The notes: generated by a model from the letters alone, not told the origin. 7,566 nucleotides of DNA from Bdellovibrionaceae bacterium UBA2466 (GCA_002342225.1 DDPO01000102.1:1-7566); one strand, 5' to 3'. Shown: positions 1-5,995, counted from the first letter of the stretch. Made by a program: numbers and translations.

Positions 1-65
1 CCCGAATTTTTCCCGCAACTTGAAAGAAAAAGTACACTTAGAATGTAAATAACAGTCATCCGCAT
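1..65 (-). CDS. lipoprotein, N-terminus only (runs off left edge)
   Basis: An ATG at 65-63 opens a frame that stays open to the window edge and encodes 21 complete residues, reading MRMTVIYILSVLFLSSCGKN and one more Ser. This is a textbook lipoprotein signal peptide: short N-terminus, hydrophobic core, and lipobox LSSC with the lipidated Cys at residue 17. It strikingly parallels the complete neighbour at 180-458, whose signal peptide ends LASCGKSS, also with Cys at residue 17. The ribosome-binding sites are nearly identical too (GAGGCACGTATG here, GAGGTACGTATG there). The mature protein lies outside the window, so its function is unknown. A second in-frame ATG at 59-57 is possible, but the AGAGG at 75-71, five bases before the first ATG, favours the first. 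The gene has its own promoter, downstream of a terminator. Confidence 0.8.
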   Translation of the reverse strand, partial: MRMTVIYILSVLFLSSCGKNS

Positions 66-66
66 A

Positions 67-93
67 CGTGCCTCTACCTAGAAGTATGGCACG
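67..93. promoter_or_regulatory. inverted repeat spanning -10 box and ribosome-binding site
   Basis: CGTGCC (67-72) pairs with GGCACG (88-93), with a smaller inner TAC/GTA pairing (75-77 with 84-86). On the minus strand the dyad covers the -10 box of the lipoprotein promoter and the start of its translation signal. It could be an operator or a leader fold. It is not followed by a clean T run on the plus strand, so it is a poor terminator. Short arms mean chance is not excluded. Confidence 0.35.
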
Positions 94-111
94 CGGCGAT
101 ATTTTCTTCAA
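83..111 (-). promoter_or_regulatory. sigma70-type promoter for the left-edge lipoprotein
   Basis: On the minus strand there is a -35 box TTGAAG (111-106), a 17-base spacer ending in TGC, and a -10 box CATACT (88-83). Each hexamer matches the consensus at 4 of 6 positions, and the TG of the spacer makes an extended -10. The predicted start near position 76 gives a very short leader that contains the AGAGG ribosome-binding site. It lies just downstream of the 131-161 terminator, where a new promoter would be needed. Confidence 0.5.
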
Positions 112-130
112 TACTGACTAAGACAATGTA

Positions 131-161
131 AAAGGCCTAGACACTTTGGTCCTAGGCCTTT
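131..161 (-). terminator. Rho-independent terminator after lipoprotein 180-458 (probably bidirectional)
   Basis: There is a perfect 10-bp stem, AAAGGCCTAG at 131-140 pairing with CTAGGCCTTT at 152-161, around an 11-base loop. It begins 19 bases past the stop codon of the minus-strand lipoprotein gene. In the minus direction the stem runs into a short T stretch (CCTTTTACATT). The A/T ends of the stem make it symmetrical, so it could also stop transcription in the plus direction. Confidence 0.75.
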
Positions 162-179
162 CAAGAATCTATTCAATTT

Positions 180-458
180 TTAGGTCCCAGGAGCTATATC
201 CATGGCTGTCTGCTGTTGTGTGACTGCTCCTCTAATCAAAACGATGGGAGCATTAAAAATTTTAACAGCTTCAGCCGGTGCTTCTTCTTGAGCAACCGAG
301 ACTTGATCCATTTCATCTCCAGCAGAGGGGGCTTCGATGGGAGACCCTACTGGCGCATTACCATCTGGAGCCAGATCCACTCCATCCATGGTTGGGGAAC
401 TTTTTCCGCAGCTAGCTAGAAAGAAAATGATGGTTAAAGTAAGTAACCGTTTCAACAT
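180..458 (-). CDS. small hypothetical lipoprotein
   Basis: This is a 92-residue protein with a lipoprotein signal peptide (MLKRLLTLTIIFFLASC). The lipobox LASC puts the lipidated cysteine at residue 17, followed by G-K. The mature part (about 75 residues) is rich in Asp, Glu, Ala and Pro up to about residue 64 and looks disordered. A short hydrophobic stretch (around IFNAPIVLIRGAV) follows near the C-terminus. No known domain is recognised. The start is well supported: GAGG at 467-464 lies five bases before the ATG. It is transcribed away from the exosortase cluster, with a 124-base divergent spacer between them, and ends before a strong terminator. No convincing -35/-10 pair was found for it. 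The partial gene at the left edge has a similar signal peptide and translation signal, so the two may be paralogues. The role is unknown; it is probably anchored in the outer or inner membrane. Confidence 0.8.
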   Translation of the reverse strand: MLKRLLTLTIIFFLASCGKSSPTMDGVDLAPDGNAPVGSPIEAPSAGDEMDQVSVAQEEAPAEAVKIFNAPIVLIRGAVTQQQTAMDIAPGT

Positions 459-547
459 ACGTACCTCATTCGTTAGGGTTCTACTTTGAATCTAGTTTGT
501 CTCATGTATTCTTGGGGTGCAAGAGAAAGACCGATTATGAAAAAAAT

Positions 548-576
548 TTAACAATCGCTACTTACAATGTTACGAT
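548..576 (+). promoter_or_regulatory. extended -10 promoter giving a leaderless exosortase mRNA
   Basis: A -35 box TTAACA (548-553, 5 of 6 to consensus) is followed by a 17-base spacer ending TGT and a -10 box TACGAT (571-576, 4 of 6). The predicted transcription start falls on 583, which is the A of the exosortase ATG. No Shine-Dalgarno precedes that ATG (the six bases before it are TTTTTC), and there is no alternative start upstream because a TGA lies in frame at 538-540. An overlapping TACAAT at 563-568 is a second possible -10, but lacks a -35. Confidence 0.55.
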
Positions 577-582
577 TTTTTC

Positions 583-1530
583 ATGATTCAGCCCAAAAAA
601 GCGGCTTTAGCCCTAGCCCCACTGGGCTTTCCTGTTCTTGCAACTGTTATCATTCACCACTTTTTTCATGAGACTTTCGGGGAGAACAATCTCACTCTAG
701 GGGTCTACTCAAGAGATATTTACATCCCACTAGGCCTTGGGGCTTGGGTCAGTCTCTATCACTTGCAAGATAACGGGGTCTCGATCTCTTTTAGACCGAA
801 AATGTTTGTGTCGTTTCTAGCTCTTCTGGCTGCCATTATTCTCTTTCTTAAGAACTATCTTTTTTTAACAAGTCTTTTTTCTCACTCGTGTCTGGTTATT
901 ACCCTTTTGATGAGTTGTGTTTTTCTTTTAGGGACAGGTTTTCTTTGTACGTTACGGGTCAAAGAGTTAGTGACTTTTGTTCGTGAGAAGAGCACAGCAG
1001 CTCTCTATGCGCTCATCGCGGTTGCGGCTTTGTTAAATTACCCCCATATTCTCAAGTTTTTTTGGCGAGAAGCTGCTTACGGAACTGCTCGATCAGTTCT
1101 TGAACTCTATCGCCTTTTTGGGATGAATTTGAAGTTTAGTGTGACACCTGTTTCTTTTAATCTCACAGGAGAGGGGTTTGCTATCAAGATCATCATGGGG
1201 TGCTCGGGCCTCGAGGGAATTTTCTTTTTTATTTTTGCTTTTTCTTTAATTCAGTGCCTACATAAGCGTGATTGGAGTTGGAAGGTTTTTGGGGCCTATG
1301 GGCTCGGTACTGTGTTTTTATTTCTATTGAATACTTTTCGGATCTCTCTTTTTTACTTGATGGGAATTCAGTTTGAGAAAATGGCGATGGGGAAAGCAGG
1401 AAAAAAGGTGATTGAAGCGGCATTTCACAATCATTTAGGTTGGATTTTATACTTAGTGGGGATTATTATCTTCGTAAGGCTTTACAGAAAATGGGAAGGA
1501 CCATTAACTCAGACAAAAGGGGTTTTATAA
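583..1530 (+). CDS. exosortase/archaeosortase family protein
   Basis: A 315-residue polytopic inner-membrane protein with about eight hydrophobic segments. The three active-site elements of the exosortase family are in the usual order: Cys207 in GCSGLEG (206-212), Arg253 in NTFRIS (250-255), and a His in FHNHLGW (His282 fits the H-x3-G-W spacing; His284 is the alternative). Exosortases are cysteine transpeptidase/proteases that cut a C-terminal tripartite tail (short motif, membrane helix, basic cluster) from exported proteins, which then move on to the cell surface. No EpsI-type C-terminal extension is present, and I cannot assign it to a named Xrt subtype. The ATG at 583 is the only plausible start for the full reading frame; it lacks a ribosome-binding site and appears leaderless. 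The stop codon directly abuts the ATG of a small protein with a PEP-CTERM-like tail, the likely substrate. Confidence 0.9.
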   Translation: MIQPKKAALALAPLGFPVLATVIIHHFFHETFGENNLTLGVYSRDIYIPLGLGAWVSLYHLQDNGVSISFRPKMFVSFLALLAAIILFLKNYLFLTSLFSHSCLVITLLMSCVFLLGTGFLCTLRVKELVTFVREKSTAALYALIAVAALLNYPHILKFFWREAAYGTARSVLELYRLFGMNLKFSVTPVSFNLTGEGFAIKIIMGCSGLEGIFFFIFAFSLIQCLHKRDWSWKVFGAYGLGTVFLFLLNTFRISLFYLMGIQFEKMAMGKAGKKVIEAAFHNHLGWILYLVGIIIFVRLYRKWEGPLTQTKGVL

Positions 1531-1863
1531 ATGAAGCGTTTTAATTGTTTTAAGCTTTGGTTAGTCGTTTTATTTCTGGCGCTACCCCAAACATTTGTCT
1601 TTGCCGACTATGATTGCACGACCCTTCCTCCTGAAAAACAGTTTGACTCCCCTGACTGCAATTCTAGCTGTTCTGGCAATGAAACTTGTGAGCCCAATAT
1701 TGATCCTGAAGCCAACTTGTGGTGCTGTGTGGACGTGACATCCGTTCCAGAGCTTCCAAGCTGGTTTGGCCCCTTTTTTCTAGCAACACTTGTGGCTGGC
1801 TGGGAGTATTGGAGAAGTCAGCGCCGCAAAGCGGCATCGGCTCAAATCGTGAAACGCGATTAA
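1531..1863 (+). CDS. six-cysteine mini-protein with PEP-CTERM-like tail, probable exosortase substrate
   Basis: A 110-residue protein built like an exosortase target. It has a Sec signal peptide at 1-25 (cleavage probably VFA/DY) and a mature segment of only about 46 residues. A tail follows: VPELPSW (72-78), a hydrophobic segment to about 94 and a basic cluster RSQRRK (95-100), with ten further residues. Classical PEP-CTERM tails have the same order (PEP-like motif, helix, Arg-rich end), but here the motif reads PELP and the end is longer. The mature part has six cysteines (29, 43, 47, 53, 65, 66), suggesting three disulfides, and two N-x-S/T sequons (Asn44, Asn50). The ATG follows the exosortase TAA with no gap, and AAAAGGGG lies eight bases upstream, so translation is probably coupled. 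No known domain is recognised in the Cys-rich part. Its role is unknown; a small disulfide-locked surface peptide is my inference. Confidence 0.8.
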   Translation: MKRFNCFKLWLVVLFLALPQTFVFADYDCTTLPPEKQFDSPDCNSSCSGNETCEPNIDPEANLWCCVDVTSVPELPSWFGPFFLATLVAGWEYWRSQRRKAASAQIVKRD

Positions 1864-1865
1864 AA

Positions 1866-1901
1866 CTGACTGTCCTTTCAAAGGTCTAGCTACCGAGTCA
1901 G
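1866..1901 (+). other. weak hairpin after the substrate gene
   Basis: CTGACT (1866-1871) can pair with AGTCAG (1896-1901), and the enclosed CCTTTCAAAGG (1874-1884) forms a further small stem. It starts three bases after the stop codon of the mini-protein. There is no T run after it, so it is not a convincing Rho-independent terminator; it could protect the 3' end of the upstream message or be chance. Confidence 0.3.
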
Positions 1902-1915
1902 CTCTTATCAAGAAA

Positions 1916-1956
1916 TTGTGTCGATTTTCCGATAATTAAGAAGAGAATCGATTCAA
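1916..1956 (+). promoter_or_regulatory. large inverted repeat immediately before the GT2 start codon
   Basis: The left arm TTGTGTCGATTTTC (1916-1929) and right arm GAGAATCGATTCAA (1943-1956) match at 11 of 14 positions as DNA. As RNA they pair at 13 of 14 when G-U pairs are counted, around a 13-base loop. The right arm ends one base before the T preceding the ATG at 1958, and contains the only SD-like bases (GAGA, 1943-1946). A possible -10 (GATAAT, 1931-1936) sits in the loop, without a good -35. It could be an operator or a hairpin that hides the ribosome-binding site. Confidence 0.5.
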
Positions 1957-1957
1957 T

Positions 1958-2917
1958 ATGACTAGGCCCACTATTTCTATCGTCATTCCTGCGTTTAATG
2001 AAGAACTCAACATAGGGCTCGTGTATCAACAAGTGGCCCGAGTTCTATCGAGCGAAAATTTTGAAGTTCTTTTTATTGATGATGGAAGTCATGACGGAAC
2101 CTCACAGGAAATCAAAAAACTCTCTGAAACTCATCCGCAAGTGAAAGGTGTTTCGTTCTCAAGAAATTTTGGTCACCAAGCTGCTATCAAAGCTGGATTT
2201 GATTATGCTGAAGGTGATTGTGTGATCTCGATCGATTGTGACCTCGAACACCCACCTGAGTATATTCCTCAAATGATCAAAATGTGGAGAGCCGGAGCCG
2301 ATGTCGTTATCTCTAGAAGAACTACGAATGCAAAGCTCCCGTTATTTAAACGAGGGTCCTCAAAAGCATTCTATTTTTTACTTCGCTTTATTTCGGATGT
2401 TCCTGTGGAGTCGGGTTCAGCCGATTTTCGTTTGCTCGATAGAAAAGTAGTCGATGCTTGTCGAAGATTGACTGAAAATGAACTTTTTTGGCGAGGACTC
2501 ATTCCTTGGCTTGGGTTTAAAACAGAATATTTAAATTATCAGCAAGCCTTTCGACAGCACGGAGAAAGTAAATATAGCTTTGTAAAAATGCTGAAGCTCT
2601 CTGTGGCAGGAGTCACAAGTTTTAGTGTGAAGCCACTGTATTTATCTCTCTACTTAGGGGCGTTTTTTGCATCATCCTCCTTTCTTTATTTAGCCTATGC
2701 CGTTGTCATAAAATTGTTTACGGCGAAAAGCGTGTCAGGGTGGGCATCAGTGATTGCTAGCGTATTATTGATAGGCGGAGTACAGCTTTTTGTTTTAGGT
2801 GTTATGGGCGTGTATCTTGGTAAAATGTTTGCTCAGTCTAAAGGCCGTCCTCACTATATTGTTCGAGAGACTATTTCTCTTTCGGCTTCTCAAAAAGAGA
2901 TGAAAAGAGCAGGGTAA
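1958..2917 (+). CDS. GtrB/DPM-type polyprenyl-phosphate glycosyltransferase (GT2)
   Basis: This 319-residue protein has an N-terminal cytosolic GT-A domain: IPAFNEE (10-16), IDDGSHDGT (40-48), SRNFGHQAAIKAGF (68-81), the metal-binding region IDCDLEHPPE (92-101, DxD at 93-95), GSADFRLLDR (153-162) and GESKYS (202-207). Two C-terminal membrane helices follow (about 226-252 and 261-288), then the short tail YLGKMFAQSKGRPHYIVRE typical of GtrB/ArnC-like enzymes. These transfer a sugar from a nucleotide-sugar to undecaprenyl (or similar) phosphate at the inner membrane, giving a lipid-linked donor used outside by GT-C enzymes. The sugar cannot be read from sequence. The next gene starts one base after the stop and encodes a GT-C-like protein, the logical user of the product. 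The start at 1958 follows the inverted repeat and has only a weak SD, so translation may be regulated. Confidence 0.9.
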   Translation: MTRPTISIVIPAFNEELNIGLVYQQVARVLSSENFEVLFIDDGSHDGTSQEIKKLSETHPQVKGVSFSRNFGHQAAIKAGFDYAEGDCVISIDCDLEHPPEYIPQMIKMWRAGADVVISRRTTNAKLPLFKRGSSKAFYFLLRFISDVPVESGSADFRLLDRKVVDACRRLTENELFWRGLIPWLGFKTEYLNYQQAFRQHGESKYSFVKMLKLSVAGVTSFSVKPLYLSLYLGAFFASSSFLYLAYAVVIKLFTAKSVSGWASVIASVLLIGGVQLFVLGVMGVYLGKMFAQSKGRPHYIVRETISLSASQKEMKRAG

Positions 2918-2918
2918 A

Positions 2919-5588
2919 ATGCTTCAGGAAAAGCCTCTAAAAGCATTGCCTGTTAAAACACTCAATAGTTTAGTGGAAGCCGTCGCTGTAGTTCTTTCCA
3001 TCGTTGTAATAGCTCAGTTTATCCCAGAAAGTGTTTTTAACGAGCTCCCAGCAACAGGGGGGGATACTGGCTCTCATTTTTGGCCAGTGAAAGTGTTGCG
3101 CGATTACGGTATTCCAAATCTTGTCATGAGACCTTGGAACCCTGGAAATAATGGGGGAGAAGGGTTACTTGTTCATTATTTCCCACTGCCATTTGTGTTT
3201 ATGGCGCTTCTGGGCTACCTCATCCCCGTTGGAACTGCTTTTAACGTGGGATCCATTTTACCTGTAGTGACTTTGCCACTTTGCGTGTGGTGGTCAGTGC
3301 GACTCATGTCACATCGAATGTTGCCTGCGGTTTTAGCAGCTTTCTTCTCTTCAGCCGTCGTTTTAAATGAAGGTTATACGATGTGGGGCGGGAACACACT
3401 TTCAACCCTATCGGGGCAATTTGCCCATATGTACGCACTGAATTTTCTTGTTCTGGCCTTTGGAGTTCTCTGGCAAGAAATTGAAAAGAAAAAAGTTCCA
3501 TGGAAGTCTGGTCTTCTTTTGTCTTGTGTAGCGCTTTCTCACGGCTATATTTTTTTTGGCGTCCCCCCCTTGCTGCTTCTTGCGACTCTCTTGGTGCCAA
3601 AGCACAATGTGAAATCCCGATTTATTACGTGCGCCTTGAGTGCTTTGTTTTCATTGGGGCTATCGGCTTGGTTCATTGGACCTATGATTCTAAATGGCCC
3701 ATGGGTGACGGCACACACTTTTTCTTGGGTGTTTCAAAACTGGCCCGAGGAGGTTGTGCCAAAAATATTTGAGCCTATTTTTGTGATAGCTCTTGTCTCG
3801 CTCCTTTTGGTTCTTTATCGAGGTGTCAGGAAACGAGATTACATCACTCTTCGAGTGTTACTGTTCTGGTTCTTGGCTTCTCTTGTCTATTTAGCATTCT
3901 TTTTTGTTTTTCGATGGTTAAAGTTAGTGGATGTCAGAGCTTTACCTCAAACTCAGCTCTTTCTCGCAATGTCGATTGGATGTTTAAGTTCCTTGGCATT
4001 GAAGGGCATTCCTCCCAAGGCTCGCGCTCTCGTTGCCATCCTCATCGTCGGCTTTCTGTTTTACTGGCAAAGTATTCACGTGATTAAATTTCCCATTTGG
4101 GCCAATTGGAACTATTCGGGATGGCAGAGTAAGCCAAAATACCAAGATCTTGAAAAGTTATCGGATGCTTTACGTGGAGACCTTTCGCGTCCACGAGTCG
4201 CCTATGAACATCATCTAAAAAATAATCATGTGGGGACTGAACGGGTTTTTGAAATGCTTCCGTATTTTGCCAACCGATCCACAACCGAAAGTTTGTATCT
4301 TCAATCCACAGTGCTTGCACCCATGATTTTTAGCCTGACATCAGAAATCAGCCAGGCTTCAAGTTGTCCTTTCCATCAGTGGCCCTGTATGAGGCGAAAT
4401 GTAATCGGGTCGAAGGATCGGCAAGAGCTTTTGGGGGTGAAAGAGTTGATTCTAAGTTCCGATATTGTTCTAAGTGAAGCCAAAAAAGCCCCGTTTTTAA
4501 GAGAGACATTTAGAGCAGGAGCTTGGAGTCTTTTTGAAAACCTAAATCCCGTTTCTATGGTTGATGTGTTTCGTGAAGTTCCAGATAGTATTAAGTACGA
4601 CCATTGGCGCGATCAGTTCTGGTATTGGTTTAGAGATTACCGCCACGGGAATAAATTTTTAATAACCTCTAAGCGGGAGCAAGATCTGCCGGCTAAAGAA
4701 GACTTTACATCTAATCCTCAGTGTCATCCCGAAACGAAAGTTGATTTCTCTGGAATTCGTCTTAGGACCGACTGCCCGAATGTCGCCCATTATTTGAAAT
4801 ATGCTTATCATCCCTCTTTTACATCTTCAGGGGGCGAGCCCATTTTTCTTGTAAGCCCCGGTTTTTTAGGAATCGTGCCTAAGTCAAACGAAGTGAAACT
4901 CACTTTTGGCTCCTCATGGTCGTGGACTCTATTTCGGTGGCTATCTTTTGTGACTTTTGTTTTCATAGTTTTTACAGGGTTGCGAAGCCAACAAACTTAC
5001 CGTCGTTTGGTTTTTAAGCCCGTTCAAAGAACTGTAAAAAGCAAAAAGAAGAAAGTTGTGGCTGAGAAGGCGTTATCTCGATGGCCATTCTATTCCGTTT
5101 TATTTTTGGCTGTATGTGGTTATGGCTACATTAGTTACTCCACTGACACACCTCTCTTTTGGAAGTGGAGAAGTTTAAATTTTTCCGATTTTGAAATAGT
5201 AAGTCATCAGCAAGGCTATGGAGTGCTTCAAAAAAATGCAAATTTAAAAGGCGAACCGATTGTTCTTAAAGGAGCGATTCGGTATTCAGGAATTGGAACC
5301 CACGCAAATTCCAATACTCGAATTAGGATAAAATCTAACAAGCGATTTCTACTTGGAAGTTGTGGATATCCGGACAACGCAAGAGGAGCAAGAATTAAGT
5401 GCGAAATAAGAGAAGGGGGGCGAGTCCTGTTTTCAAGTATGCCCATGGGTGATGATAACCGAGAAGTTATGTTTATGGTTCCGGTCAGAAAAAATCAGGA
5501 ATTGGAACTCATAGTAGTTTCACTGAAGGACAACATTAATGCAGCTCACGCAGTTTGGGTTGACATGAGAATGACCGACTCACGTTAG
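2919..5588 (+). CDS. GT-C-like (PTPS-related type) membrane protein with C-terminal NPCBM domain
   Basis: This 889-residue polytopic protein has an N-terminal helix (about 19-36), then the loop motif GGDTGSH (47-53, Asp49 the likely catalytic-type acid). RPWNPGNNGGEG and HYFPLPF follow at 71-92, a signature I associate with the multispanning 'PTPS-related' membrane family and GT-C glycosyltransferases. About ten helices run to residue 386, followed by a large soluble region (about 390-665), a helix (669-687), a Lys-rich loop (KSKKKK, 707-712) and a helix (724-741). The last 140 residues match an NPCBM carbohydrate-binding module: GIGTHANS (791-798) and HAVWVD (877-882). The basic loop suggests it is cytosolic, which puts the NPCBM in the periplasm. 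It starts one base after the GT2 stop, with AGGG four bases before the ATG, so the two are co-translated. I infer that it uses the GT2 lipid-sugar for glycan or protein glycosylation. The family's chemistry is not established, so this is not certain. Confidence 0.8.
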   Translation: MLQEKPLKALPVKTLNSLVEAVAVVLSIVVIAQFIPESVFNELPATGGDTGSHFWPVKVLRDYGIPNLVMRPWNPGNNGGEGLLVHYFPLPFVFMALLGYLIPVGTAFNVGSILPVVTLPLCVWWSVRLMSHRMLPAVLAAFFSSAVVLNEGYTMWGGNTLSTLSGQFAHMYALNFLVLAFGVLWQEIEKKKVPWKSGLLLSCVALSHGYIFFGVPPLLLLATLLVPKHNVKSRFITCALSALFSLGLSAWFIGPMILNGPWVTAHTFSWVFQNWPEEVVPKIFEPIFVIALVSLLLVLYRGVRKRDYITLRVLLFWFLASLVYLAFFFVFRWLKLVDVRALPQTQLFLAMSIGCLSSLALKGIPPKARALVAILIVGFLFYWQSIHVIKFPIWANWNYSGWQSKPKYQDLEKLSDALRGDLSRPRVAYEHHLKNNHVGTERVFEMLPYFANRSTTESLYLQSTVLAPMIFSLTSEISQASSCPFHQWPCMRRNVIGSKDRQELLGVKELILSSDIVLSEAKKAPFLRETFRAGAWSLFENLNPVSMVDVFREVPDSIKYDHWRDQFWYWFRDYRHGNKFLITSKREQDLPAKEDFTSNPQCHPETKVDFSGIRLRTDCPNVAHYLKYAYHPSFTSSGGEPIFLVSPGFLGIVPKSNEVKLTFGSSWSWTLFRWLSFVTFVFIVFTGLRSQQTYRRLVFKPVQRTVKSKKKKVVAEKALSRWPFYSVLFLAVCGYGYISYSTDTPLFWKWRSLNFSDFEIVSHQQGYGVLQKNANLKGEPIVLKGAIRYSGIGTHANSNTRIRIKSNKRFLLGSCGYPDNARGARIKCEIREGGRVLFSSMPMGDDNREVMFMVPVRKNQELELIVVSLKDNINAAHAVWVDMRMTDSR

Positions 5589-5995
5589 TGAATAAGTTTC
5601 CCCTGCCTTTTCTCAATCTTTTTTCCAAGTTCCTTGAGTTTTCGTTTTTGCTCTTCAGAAAATGTATCAGCAAATGCGCTTGGGTTTTGCTGTGCCTTCT
5701 CCAATATCTTCATCATTTTGTCAGGATCGCCTTGGGCTTCGCGGACGAGATTCTCCATGATTTGCGCAGCTAGTTGATAGATCTCCTCCGAGTACTCACC
5801 ACCTAGTTCCTTCACAGCTTTATCTGAATCTTGAGCCCTTTTATCGTTTTTTAGCTGTTCCATGCGTGCACTGGGGTTCGTTAGCTGATTCATCACCTCT
5901 TTTAAAGCGTTCTTCTGTTCTTGATTGAGATTGTCAGCAAGAGCCACCGGAAGAAAAAACGAAGCTATCAAAGAAATTAAGAAGGTTTTCATCAT
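5585..5995 (-). CDS. small secreted helical protein of unknown function
   Basis: A 136-residue protein with a clear Sec signal peptide (1-20, cleavage probably ALA/DN) and no lipobox. The mature part is highly charged and predicted almost entirely helical, with no cysteine and no further membrane segment. The two ends share short similar stretches, EQKNALKEV (26-34) and EQKRKLKEL (115-123), and NPSA occurs twice (40-43 and 104-107), but the order is not that of a simple tandem duplication. I do not recognise the family; a periplasmic helical protein, possibly chaperone-like, is only a guess from composition. Two consecutive ATG codons start the gene (5995-5993 and 5992-5990). No Shine-Dalgarno precedes them, and a promoter sits so close that the mRNA would begin at about the second ATG. 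The 3' end overlaps the convergent 889-residue protein gene by four bases. Confidence 0.75.
   Translation of the reverse strand: MMKTFLISLIASFFLPVALADNLNQEQKNALKEVMNQLTNPSARMEQLKNDKRAQDSDKAVKELGGEYSEEIYQLAAQIMENLVREAQGDPDKMMKILEKAQQNPSAFADTFSEEQKRKLKELGKKIEKRQGKLIH

Noticed and set aside
1..52. Plus-strand open frames at the left edge that end at 46-48 and 50-52, possibly tails of an upstream gene
   Set aside because: The minus strand of the same bases encodes a clear lipoprotein signal peptide with RBS and promoter, and the plus-strand fragments are too short to support anything.
67..105. Hairpin plus TTTTCTT read as a plus-strand terminator
   Set aside because: The T run starts several bases after the stem and there is no plus-strand gene to end; the minus-strand promoter and RBS explain the position better.
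216..419. 67-residue plus-strand frame antisense to the lipoprotein gene
   Set aside because: It has no ribosome-binding site and lies wholly within a better supported minus-strand lipoprotein with lipobox and SD.
537..551. Four-codon open frame (ATG AAA AAA ATT TAA) before the exosortase, a possible leader peptide
   Set aside because: It lies upstream of the predicted transcription start, with no RBS and no attenuator structure.
1531..1863. The six-cysteine protein as a lipoprotein
   Set aside because: The Cys at residue 6 precedes the hydrophobic core and there is no lipobox at the cleavage site (VFA/DY); a Sec signal peptide fits better.
3304..3605. Minus-strand frames of 65 and 98 residues inside the 889-residue protein gene
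   Set aside because: They are low-complexity, basic shadow translations with no RBS, opposite a gene whose membrane helices run through the region.
3500..3772. 90-residue plus-strand frame inside the 889-residue gene, considered as a nested gene
   Set aside because: It is a +1-type shadow of a membrane-rich stretch with no start signal, and the main frame is uninterrupted.
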